Shown in pieces: positions 21,760 through 32,215 of a stretch of DNA of 64,000 nt (positions are counted from its first letter, which is position 1; each line of letters opens with the position of its first letter). The notes under the pieces are model-generated. The model was not told the DNA's origin, searched no databases, and was given only the letters and a program-made list of their open reading frames with translations. The DNA comes from Tilletiopsis washingtonensis (Eukaryota > Basidiomycota > Exobasidiomycetes > Entylomatales): contig NW_020311999.1 in NCBI RefSeq assembly GCF_003144115.1, positions 142,239-206,238 of the forward strand, in the 5' to 3' direction. The translations under genes were made by a program, and so were the position numbers.

Positions 21760-23113
21760 TCAAGGCCGGTACGAGAGCGTCGGGTAGACGTGTGCAGAGT
21801 CGCGCGAGGCCTGCGTGGGCACAAAGAGGTCGGCCTGCTCCACCTCGACCTCCTGCGTCTGGCGCACCTCGACGCCGTTGCTGCGCGTGTGGTGGTGCGA
21901 GGGCAGCGGCGGCGTGAGGCCCTGCTCGACGTCGTCGTCGTACTGCGCCTTGTCGGTGCTGTTCAGCCGACCCATGAGCGGCAGCTTGCCGATGGACGAG
22001 GCGCGCGAACGACTGTCGATGGCATTGCCGCGAGATGCGACGTTGCCGGCGTATGCAGGCGCCGAAGAGGCATGTGCGGTGCTTGCGCGTCCGAAGCCCA
22101 TCTCGCTGGTGGTGCCGACGCCACGGTTGGAACGGAAGAAGTTGCCAAACTTCTCGACGTTTCCGGAGCCGCTGAGCTCGGAGAGCGAGATGCCGTTGGG
22201 CTGAGGGGCAGCGGCCTCCGCCAGGTAGACGTAGAGGCGCGTGGCTGCCATGACGGAGATGGAGCTGGACGGGATGGCGCCGATGAGAGACATGGTCGGC
22301 GAGAGACGCAGGCCGGTGAGGACGGCGACGGCGACGTTGGGCAGGAGCACGAGGACAAAGTAGATTAACCCCTGGCCGACGAGGATCTCGCCGATGCGGC
22401 TGGTGCCCATGCGGATCGTGCCGACGAGGGTGAGGACGAAGACGAGGGCGTCGACAAAGACGGTGACGAGGTACTTGGCCATGTAGTGCGTCTCCACGTG
22501 GGTGAAGACACAGGCGCCGGTGTTGTACGGGGCAGCTGCGGCGGTAGACCAGGCGGCCCCGACGTCGGCGACGCCGGCCATCCAGGTGGCCGTCATGCCC
22601 GCCAGTGCAACGCCCAGCACGACCTGCACCACCTTGCGCTCCGTGTCTTGGTACACGCAGACGGTACGCACCGCAAGGACTGAAGGGACGCCGTCAGCCA
22701 TGGCCAGTGACGACGGTGCAGTGCCTGCTACTCACGCGAAGAGCAGAGCACGGCAATGATGCCCATGAAGGCCTCGATGGCGTACATCATGCCCTGGCAG
22801 GGCACCTCCGTCTTGGCGTACAGCAGCGTCACGTTGAGGAAGAAGTACGCCAGCCAGCTGAGCTTGGCGCCGAAGTAGACGAGCTGCGGCCAGCGCCGCC
22901 GCCGCTTGCCGGCGAGGATGCCGTAGTCGAAGCGCGCAAAGGAGAGGAGGTCGACCAGCACGGCACCGGCGGAGAGCCAGCCGATGAACTTGGCCATCTC
23001 AAAGACCCACTGAGAGGAGCTGGTCAGTGGGCTGCAGAGGTGTGAAGGGCCAGGCGACGCACGAGGAGCTGCGCCGTCGTCTGCCAGTAGGCAGGGTCGA
23101 GATTGGGCGCCAT
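21760..23113 (-). CDS. orphan seven-transmembrane protein, basidiomycete type
   Basis: Not assigned to a named family. Exons 23063-23113, 22736-23009 and 21760-22679; 414 residues. Seven hydrophobic helices are visible: FEMAKFIGWLSAGAVLVDLL, LSWLAYFFLNVTLLYA, MMYAIEAFMGIIAVL, VQVVLGVALAGMTATWMAG, VTVFVDALVFVLTLVG, LIYFVLVLLPNVAVAVLTGL and a weaker last one ending in RLYVYL. The N-terminus is short (MAPNLDPAYWQ) and probably outside. The tail of about 130 residues is Ser/Asn/Gly-rich, with acidic and Glu/Val-rich parts. The topology resembles a receptor-like or DUF6533/DUF6534-like membrane protein of agaric and smut fungi; I see no pheromone-receptor or opsin signature (no lysine in a retinal position). 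Upstream lies 3.1 kb without genes. Confidence 0.72.
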
Positions 23114-26100
23114 GGTGCAGGTGGCTCGCGGGAGAGAGAGGTGGGAGGTGGTGGTGGGATGGAAGGTGCGTGGGATCCGGCGTCGGGACGGACGAACGTG
23201 CTCTTATACACCAGCGGCCGGTGGCTTCCGGCTGCGTTCGGAGGGGCGAGGGCGGGTGATCATGCATGGTGCTGAACTGATGGGCGGAGCGGGGCCGGAG
23301 GCGGAGGCGAGAGGCGGCCCTCCGCTCCGTCGTGCCGCCTGCTGCAATAGGCGCATGCATCCCTCTCCTCGCACTCGTCCTTGCTCAGCAGCGCCCAGTC
23401 GAGTCGCCGGCGGCGGCGGCGGCGGCGGCGGCCCAGGCAACTCGCCGCATCCTGCGGCGCCTCTGCGGCTGCGGCTGCTTCTTGCGGCGGCCCTGCGCAT
23501 AGCGTGTGCTCGTCCAACGGTCGCTACCGCAGCGTGGTGCGGCTGGGGCTGCATGCTGGGCGCTGGCCGCACGCCGGGTGCGGCAGCCGCCCTGCGCCAA
23601 GAGCAGCGCTGCAGACGCAGGGGCCGAGCCTCTGCAAGACGGCATGAGGGGGGAGAGGGCATGCCCGGCGAATCAAGTGAAGAGGGCTCGCTCACTCCGC
23701 CAGCTCGCGCTGATCATGCGCGGAGGGGGCAGACGAGGAGCGCCGGATGGCGTCTGCTCCGAGCCCCGGCGGGCAACGTCCGCAAGCGGCAGCCTCGCGC
23801 TGCAGCTGTTGCAGAGCGGCAGCTGCAGGTCTCGCGCGATGCGCTTCTTCGGGCCGCGCGCTCCAACGCAGCGGCATCAGGCGCAGCGCGGCGCTGCAGC
23901 TGCAGCAGACCCACGGGCGGAGTCCGACACGCGCGCGTATGCGGCCCCGCCGCTCAACTTCGACCGGCGCGCCCAATGCCTCTCCTCGTCGTCGCCGTCG
24001 TCGTCTCGTTCGCCGCCACGCCCGCACGCAGAGCGGATCCGTATGGACCCCAGGGAGATTTGGGCCGAGGCTTCGCACGTGCCCGCGCCGGAGCTGAGAA
24101 TGCCCATGCCGATCGCGGCGGCGCCCGAGCGCCCCGTCGGATCCGCGGCGGCGATGGGCATGGCCGAGCAAAGGTGATAGAAGCGCTGTGCTCCGCACGA
24201 CGAGGGAAAAAGGTAAGGGCGACGAGCTCGGCGAAGCAGCGTGCAGCGATGGCGCGATCGCATTCGTTCCCTCTGACGACGGTGCTGCGGGTTCTCAGAG
24301 CCGACGCCGCCGAGGGGCCAGTCTGAGATGGCAGTCAGCATGCAGACTGCAGCGCACAGCCCGGCTGGGGAATGCGACCCTCATCATCACCTCGCTCCGT
24401 CTGCTGCTGCACGCCGTTGACTCTGACTTGGTGTGAGAGCGAGCTCTGCGGTTCCGCCTTGCACAGGGCGTCCGGCTTGCGCGAAGGCGATGCCGTTGAC
24501 GCTTGAGCGTTGGCTTGGTCGCCGCAGCGGCAGCAGCCGCAGGTGACATCGTCGCAGCGTGAGACCGATGGAGCTTCATGCTGCGGCACCCTCAATTGCT
24601 GCTCTGTGCGATTGTGAGTGCCAGCTCGCCGCGACAGAGCGCCTCGCAACCTCAGTCGCAGGTGCAGGCAAAAGCGACCAGCGCTCCCTGCATGATCAAC
24701 GGATGCCAGAGCCAGCGCAGGGACGCAGGAAAGGGAGCAGCTTCCATGTCAGGCACGCCTTCTTAGCGTGCGCCTGCGAGGCAGCGTCGCGCTGCACGCC
24801 CGCCACTTCCGCTCTCAGGACCCACAGGACGCTCACAGCCCTTGCTGTGAGTCGTCCTTGCCCGTCGCAAGTCAGAGTGTGCTGGAGCAAGTGCAGTCCT
24901 CAATGACGAATGAGAGAGGACAGGCTGGCTCGGCGAAGCAGCTGGTGACCTTTGAGCGTGCCGCAGCGAGCGGACGAGAGGGACGCTCGCAGCCCGCGCG
25001 TCTTCGCTCACCAGCTCGCCATCGCTCCGGCGTACACGGTTCGTCGCATTTTGCTTTCGCACCATCTGTGCAGGCCCATGGCGCTGGTCAGCCGGCGGCA
25101 GCGGGGCTTGCGCGAGAGGTCTGAGCTGGCTCTGCCGCGGCATCGCGAGCGCAGGCGGGCCAAGGCGCCGCACACCGCATGCGTCCACGGCCATCGCGCC
25201 GCCGCGCGCGCGCCTGGCGCGCAGAGCCTCCCTGTCTTTGTGCATGCTGCCTCGTTGCGCCTCTCGCGCCGTCGGCTGTGCGCGGCGTGCCCGTGTCGCG
25301 GAGTGCGACGCATCCCAGGACGCTGCAAATGCTCCTGCACCCCTCGCCGTCGCCGTGTCTCATCCGTCTCCAGCGGCATAGCGTTTGACGGCCGCGGCGG
25401 CAGCGTGCAGCAGCATCCTGCGGGCTGCTGTGGCGGGCCGGCATCTCGAAAGGCGAAGGCTGCGTGGCTGACTGGTCACGCGCAGACGAGTTGCCGCGCC
25501 GCAGCCGTCGGATGGACGGAAGCGATGGCGACGAGACGGAGGCACGTGCGCCTCTGCGAGACGGAGGAATGAGAGAGGTGCATCGGAGCATTTGGAGGCA
25601 GCGCCGAGCGCCGGCAGGAGAGGCGGCTCCGTGTGGGCAGAGCATGGCCATGTGCGAGGCGACGGCGAGCTGAGCGACGCTGTGAATGGATGATGCAAGC
25701 GCAACATGCGAGAACAACGGGCTCGTGCGTGACAGCCTCACATCGTCAGCGTCCGCATGCCTGACGTCCAGCATGTTGAAGCACCCCACTTGCAGGGGAC
25801 CGACACGCCTCTCGAGGGCCCTTGAGCCGCAAGCGAAGACGTCTTCGAGAGTCCGTCGTGCTCATGATCACGCGAAAGGCACCGCTCGAGCGCGAGGGCG
25901 AGAGGAGAACATCATACTTTATCAGGAAGCACGTCTCGGTAGACGCAGGGAGAGGAGAAAGGCGAAGGCACAGGTACATGCAAGCGAGACAGCGGCCGGC
26001 GCGTGTTTGCTGGTGCAGCTGTTTGGTTTGGGGTATCGAGAGCGAGAGGAGGAGGCGATGCGTCGAGCGAAGCTTTTGGAGCGATGAGGGGGACGAGTAG

Positions 26101-26224
26101 GGCGAGCGCGCGTGGCGATGGCGGTATAGAGTAGGACGCAACGGGGGCGAGGCGAGACCGAAGGCAGAGCGAGCGAGCGAAGATGAAAGGGCGTGATGCG
26201 ACGTCGAGGGAGAGGCTTGCTTGC
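23114..26224. other. 3.1-kb stretch without recognisable genes
   Basis: The longest gene-free stretch here. All six frames give only fragmentary, Ala/Arg/Ser-rich low-complexity products without motifs or good splice patterns. It includes a CGG microsatellite (23408-23432) and several CAG/CTG-rich patches. No tRNA B-box, transposon end or repeat was noticed. It could hold promoters, a non-coding RNA or a decayed gene. Confidence 0.5.
23408..23432. repeat. CGG trinucleotide microsatellite
   Basis: About eight perfect CGG units within the long gene-free stretch, ending in GGCCC. Confidence 0.85.
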
Positions 26225-28328
26225 TCAAAGGTAAGCGAGCCCGCCACCGTCGCTGCTTGCGCTGCTGATCGGCCTCTCCCTCTCCCTCTCTTCCCTCGCG
26301 CCGTAGCCGTGCTGCTGCGGCTGCCACGGCTGGCTCTGCGCGCCGGGCGCGTGCAGCGTGTTCTGCGACGGCAGGCCGAAGTAGCCGCCCTGGCCGCCCT
26401 GCTGCTGCGAGCGCGGCGGCGGCGTCGGGAAGCCCTGCTGCTGCTGCTGTTGCTGGGCATGCGGGTAGGGCGCGCCGATGAGGACTTCGCTCTCGATGCG
26501 CCGAGGCACGATGCCGCCGGGCGCGAGGTGCTGTTGAGCGTTTGCCGGTGGACGACTCGCGTATCCCGTTCCTGCCGGTGGTGTCGTTGCAGCGGCAGCC
26601 GACGGGGCAGCGCCGCGCTGCTCCATCTCCAGCATGCGTCGCGCCACATCGTCGCGCTCGTACAGCTGGCTGATGTGCGTGTACGGATCGTGGATGCTCG
26701 TCTTTGCCGCGCGCGTCTGCGCATCCGTCGCCGGCGAGCGTGGCGTGGGCTGTTCCTCGGCAAGCCGGGCGGCCTCGCGCTCGCGCTCCAGCGTGCGCTC
26801 AAGCACGTTGAACTGACTGGCTCGCGCGCCGCGCGTCGCAGGAGGCGAAGAGGACGCGGGAGGAGGGAAGAGCTGGTCGTCCGGCACCACGCGAGCCTGA
26901 GCCGGCGGTGGCAGGATGCCACCGTTCGCAGACGACAGCGTGCCGAATGCCGCGTCGCCACTTGAAGGGCTGCGGCGATGCATGTTGCTGTGCGTCGAAG
27001 GATACGCTGCTGTAGCGAAGTACGACGACTGCGACGCCTGCACGAGGGAGGCGCCATCGTCGTTCGCGCTGCGCATTTCGCGACGAGAACCACCCGAGCT
27101 CGAAGAGCCGACGCCAAGGGCGCCGAACAGCTTCGAGGCAGGACGGCTGCGACGCACGCCAGCGACTGGCGCGCCGTCGATCTCGTACCGCCATGGCGTC
27201 TGGTACTGATCGCCAAACGGTCCCTGCTCGGCATTGGCGCGGCGTCGTCGCCAGTAGAGCACGCCGGCGACGAGTGCGCCAATGACAAGAAGTGCGCCCA
27301 CAATGCCGCCAGCAATGGCGCCGCCGTTGGAGCCGCCCTTGCTCGCTTGCGCATCTCCATCCAGCGCATCAGCCGTGCCCGTCGCCGTGCTCGTCGCATG
27401 ATGCGTGGCGCCCGCGCCCGTCTTGTGTGCACGCGACGTCGTCATGCCGCCCGTACGCGCCGCTGCGATCGTCGAAGTGGCGGCGTTCAGCGCGCCCTGC
27501 GTCAACCCAGCATTGTTCGGCGAGCAAGAGCTGCGCGAGCCAGCGCCGACAGTGTACTTGAGACCCACGCCGCCCGTGCCGCTCTTGCCCTGGTCGGTGA
27601 GCACCATCGTGAAGCGCGTGCCGCGCGGGAAAGAGACCTGCCAGTCGAAGCGCGTGTCCTTTGCGCTGGCAATGTACGTGGACGGCACGCCTTCCTCTGG
27701 CACGAACGTGACGCTGACGGGCGCGACAATGCCGTTGTTTGCGCGGTCCGTCTGCCAGCGGATAGGCCAGGCGCCGCATTCGTTCGGTCCGGCGTCGGGA
27801 CCGAACCAGACAAAGTCGAGCGACTCGGTCGCGCGCGCACAGCTGCCTCCTCCGCGCACTGGGAGGAACTTGGAGGAGCCAGAGACGGCGCCACTGGCGT
27901 CGGCAATGGCCACGATGACCTCACCATCATTGCCGTCGCCGTAGTTGGGTACGTCCCAGTCGTACGACCACGCCGCACCGCTGCTGTACGAGGCGGGCAG
28001 CGAGACGGTGGTGGGCACGTGGTTGAGCGGCAAGATCGTCACAGTCCACGGCGCGCGGCCGCCCGTCGTGTCCCACGAGATCTTGGTCGACGAGCCTGCG
28101 GATGAGGCGTGAGCAAAAAGCAGCGCAGGGCGCACAGCATCGTGCGCGGCAAGGCGGCCGAGCAGGTCGTGCTTTGACGTCCACGAGCCCTCTTCCTCGC
28201 TACGCAGCTGACGCTTACTCACAAGTCCGCACATCTCCCACGTTCACCTCGAGCGGCGCGGCCTGCGCCGAAGCCGCAAGCGCAGCAACGAGCGCCACGA
28301 GGGCGGCAGCGAGGCCAGAGCGCTGCAT
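26225..28328 (-). CDS. type I single-pass membrane protein with two outer repeats and a Gln/Pro-rich tail
   Basis: Not recognised by name. Exon 1 is 28223-28328 and exon 2 is 26225-28095; 658 residues. A signal peptide (1-23, MQRSGLAAALVALVAALAAS) is followed by an outer part made of two similar units of about 100 residues, each with a cysteine near both ends, a VT(I/F)(L/V)P strand and a DW-V motif. A Ser/Thr/Ala-rich stalk leads to one membrane helix at about 293-318 (GGIVGALLVIGALVAGVLYW) and a basic stop-transfer RRRR. The cytoplasmic tail is about 340 residues, Ser/Pro/Gln-rich, with a run of seven or eight glutamines. Such layout is common in fungal wall or surface sensors, but no WSC or Mid2 signature is seen; a sensor or adhesion role is only a guess. 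Confidence 0.78.
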
Positions 28329-30061
28329 AGTCGCTGGCAGTGGCTGGCGGTTGGTGCGCAGCGAGCAGGAGCGCAGTGCCGGCTGGGCTCTGAGCAGTGG
28401 AGCTGCTGCGAGAGAGGCGCCCGATGTGCAGGCGAAACGCGAATAGGTGAGAGGGAGAAAGGTAAGGAGCGTGTAGAGCGTGTGGCGTTGGTGGTGCGAT
28501 GTCGGCGCGCCAAGAGCGGCGAGACGAGAGGCGAGAGGCGCGTGCGCGAGATGCAGCGAGAGGCGGTGAGGCGCGCAGCAGAGCAGCGCAGGAGAGACGA
28601 ACGTGACGGAGCGAGGTCGAAGGCGCAAGTGAGTGTGTGTGTGTTGTCCGTCAGAGAGTGTGAGATGGAAGCAGGGCAGACGTAGTGAGGGACAGATGGA
28701 GGTGAGAGAGAAGAGCTGGCGCTGCTATCGCAGGCCGCCTGTACCGCTGCTGTTCGCCTCGCTTCATGCTTTGTCCCCCCCTCTCGCGCGTTCAGTCTTA
28801 GTGCAGAAGAGCAGTCGCTGCGCGCGTGCATGCCTTAGCGTGACAGCCTCTCCAGCCCGCCCTCGCCACCAGGCAGCACAGCAGACACCGCAGCAGCATC
28901 CGCAGCGAGAGCCGCACCCCCGAATCCTCTCCCTCGGGTCGCAAGGCGGACGGTGCCGCCGGCCTGCCTCCGCGCGCTGCGTGGCGCCTGCGCTGTTGTG
29001 TGTTGCGCGGCTCAAGGCGCGCCGCCAGTCAACGCGCTCGCGCCTCGAGCCCCTCCGGCGCGCCCCTCTGCCCTCGTGCCTTCGGCCGAGACGCCTGCTT
29101 GCTGCCCCTCGCGCTTCGAGAACGCGGCCTCCTCGCACGCTCCGCCTTCCCGCGCCGTGAGCTTGAAACATCCGCCCTCTTCTCTCCGCCCGTCGGTTTG
29201 CAGATCTCTCGACTCTCGAGCGATGGATGATCTGCAGCTGCGCTCTGTCCCCTCCGAGCGGCCGTCTCTGAGGCGGCTCTCTCTCGAGCAGCCGAGCGCT
29301 GAACAAGGCAAGTCTCCCACCCGTGGCTGCACCTCTTAGCGCGCTGCCCATGCACGTCGTGCAGCTGGCGCGCAGCGACAGAGGGTTCCATGCATGTGCG
29401 GCATACGGGCACTCGTCGGGGGCAGTCTCACAGGCAGCCGCTCAGCACCTCACTGTCAGCTTCAGCGTTGAGGGCGACGCAGGCTGCCGCCGCCGGCTGA
29501 GGAGCAGCAGGCAGAGGAGACTCGGCCCCGAGGAGAGGCAGCGTCGCACGGAGGAGGCGAGCGACGCGCGCAGACCAAGGCCGACCAAGGACGCGACGCG
29601 CTCGCGTTGCCCAACGCCTCACGCCGCACGCCGCGGCTCCTGCGCTGTGCTCGGATCGCTCGGCGGTGCAGCCTGCACCTCGAGAGAGAAGAAGAGAAGG
29701 ACTAATCGGTCGCGAGAGAAGCGTCTGAACATGTGAGACTCGAGTCTGCGCATGCGATGAAGGTGCGGAACGAGGGTCAAGGCGCGCCGGCCTGGGCGCA
29801 CGCTGCTCACGTGACAACGCGGCTGCCGGCTGAGCCTGCTCGCCGAGGCCGGGCTGCGGGGCCGCCTCCGCGGTGGCCTCTCCGCCCGCCAAGACGGCGC
29901 GGGGAAGCGCGCAGCGAGTTGGCCGCTCCCGATGCCGCGTCTGCCGGCGCCGCAAGGGGCGGTAATGCCGACGTCGCTGATGAGCTCAGGCACGGGCGAC
30001 GACTGGATAGGCGGCCACATCTTCTGCCTCTCCACCACCACCACATCTCGCTTTGCCCGCC
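28329..30061. other. divergent intergenic region, membrane protein / IVD
   Basis: About 1.7 kb holding two promoters. A short TG repeat lies near 28630-28645. The last part carries the leader word shared with IDI1. No coding signal seen. Confidence 0.55.
30029..30052 (+). promoter_or_regulatory. shared 5'-leader word before IVD
   Basis: TCTCCACCA followed by CCACCACATCTCGCT ends nine bases before the IVD start; 18 bases (CCACCACCACATCTCGCT) are identical to the IDI1 leader. A second word, GCCTGCTCGCCGAG, also lies upstream of both genes (29835 and 20353). Confidence 0.5.
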
Positions 30062-31995
30062 ATGCTGCGTCAACTGCCGCGTCTCCTGCCCCGCCTCGCG
30101 CGGCCCACTCCGCTCGCCGCCCGCACATTCACCTCCTACTCAGCCCCTCTCGCCGGCCTGACGCCCGACCAGGCCGAGCTGCGCGAGGCCGTCGCAGACT
30201 GGGCGCAGTCCGTCGTCGCGCCCCTCGCGGCGCAGATTGACCGGGAGAACAAGGCGCCGATGGATCTGTGGACCAAGCTCGGCGACATGGGCCTGCACGG
30301 CATTACTGTCCCGGAGGACGAGGGCGGGCTGGGCAAGGGCTACTTTGAGCATTGTGTGGTGATGGAGGGTGAGTCTGAGCGGTGGCGGCGATGCAGAGTA
30401 GTGGCTAGCTGCGCTGCAGCCGCAGCATGGCGCTGCGCGAGATCATGGCCAGCAGCGAGAGGTGCCTCACTGACGCTTTGCCCCCTTTGCTTGTGCTCTC
30501 ATCTCAGAGATCTCGCGCGCCTCGGCCTCCGTCGGCCTCTCGTACGGCGCGCACTCCAATCTCTGCATCAACCAGATCGCACGGCACGGCACCAAGGCGC
30601 AGAAGGCCAAGTATCTGCCCGAGCTGCTTGCGGGCACCAAGGTGGGCTCGCTGGCCATGTCGGAGCCGGGCGCCGGCAGCGATGTCGTGTCGATGCGCAC
30701 GACGGCGAAGAAGAATGATTCGGGCGACTGGGTGCTGAATGGCGGCAAGTTCTGGTGCGTCGCCTCTCTCCTTCTGCCCTCTCGTCGTTGCTGCGCTGAC
30801 CCGGCTTGCAGGATCACCAACGGGCCCATCTCCTCGACCTTTGTCATCTACGCCAAGACGGACCCGAACGCGGGGCCGCGAGGCATCACGGCCTTCATAG
30901 TCGACCGCGACACGCCCGGCTTCACGACGGCGCAGAAGCTCGACAAGGTGGGCATGCGCGGCAGCGAGACGTGTGAACTCGTGTTTGAGGATGTCGTGGT
31001 GCCTGGTGAGTCGGGCGCGCGTAGGCCCAGCGAGGCGAGAAGGCCCATAGAGTGGGAGAGAGGGAGTGCTGACAAGGTGCGGTGCAGGCGACAACGTGCT
31101 GGGAACGGTCAACAAGGGCGTCAATGTGCTCATGTCCGGTCTGGATCTCGAGCGTCTCGTCCTGTCCGGTGGGCCATTGGGGTGAGTCTCCCTTATCGCG
31201 CCTCTTTGGCCTCCTTGCGCCGGGGCAGTGGAACTGACCAGCAATGCTTGCTCGCTCGACAGACTGATGCAGGCAGCATGCGACTACGCCATCAAGTACA
31301 CGCACGAGCGGGAACAGTTCGGCCAGAAGGTGGCAGAGTTCCAGCTCATGCAGGGCAAGATTGCCGGTGCGTCCTTGGCCCCTCCGCGCTCCATTAGCTG
31401 CCGCGATGCTGACGCGGGGGCCACCGAGCAGACATGTACACGAACATGTCGGCTGCCCGGGCATACGTGTACGCGGTGGGACGCGCGTGTGATGCGGGCC
31501 AGATCAGCCGGAGAGTGAGTAGCGGCACTGACCAGGCGGCGCAACGGCGGAGGAGATTTCGTCCAGGGCAGAAGGGGTTGCATCGATAGGGACCTCTGTT
31601 CGCTGATGCTTTGAATGAGAAAGAGGTGAGAGGACTGACGTTCATCGCGCCCACAGGACTGCGCCGGCGCCATTCTTCTCTCCTCGGACGCAGCCGTGGA
31701 GGTGACCACCGAGGTACGTCGTCCCATCCTCCTGCTCCCACTCTTTCTCGCGTTGACCTCTTTTGCTCGCAGGCGATGCAATCTCTCGGCGGCAACGGCT
31801 ACATCAACGAGTATCCCGTCGGGCGCTACCTGCGCGACGCACGCCTGTATACCGTCGGCGCCGGCACGCAGGAGATTCGCCGCTTCCTGATCGCGAGGGA
31901 GTTCAACAACGGTGAGCTTGCGCGAACAACGCAGAGAGAAGTGAGAGCCGGCAGAAAGCTCATGCTGAAACCGCGCCTCGACAGAGTTCAAGTAA
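30062..31995 (+). CDS. IVD1: isovaleryl-CoA dehydrogenase, mitochondrial
   Basis: FAD enzyme of leucine breakdown, oxidising isovaleryl-CoA to 3-methylcrotonyl-CoA and passing electrons to ETF. Nine exons: 30062-30368, 30508-30754, 30812-31005, 31088-31181, 31263-31366, 31432-31514, 31657-31713, 31773-31911, 31985-31995; 411 residues. An Arg/Leu-rich mitochondrial presequence covers about 1-22. Acyl-CoA dehydrogenase signatures: [20 protein letters not shown], typical of this subfamily; [39 protein letters not shown]; and [20 protein letters not shown]. The catalytic base is Glu271 in [16 protein letters not shown], the position used by isovaleryl-CoA dehydrogenases rather than the later position used by medium-chain enzymes. 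The last exon is only 11 nt (EFK-stop). It is convergent with YTH1. Confidence 0.95.
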
Positions 31996-32215
31996 AGCGC
32001 TCTGGTGCAATCTTGCGCGCAATCACAGAGGCGCAGCAGGTAGACTGCTCTCTCAACTCTGCCCGCGCTTCATGCCCCACCATGTACAGCCACTCAGTGC
32101 TTGCTGCCCGCTCGCGACTTCGAACACACGTCACTGTGCCATCGCCACGCTCGCTCCGTCCTCTTCTCGATTTGCTGAAGATTTCGCCATTGCCACCCTT
32201 GGGCGCAGAGGCAAG

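Noticed and set aside
23114-26224. Several 100-230-codon open frames in the gene-free stretch as possible genes.
   Set aside because: They overlap on both strands, have biased Arg/Ala/Ser content and no recognisable domain or convincing introns.
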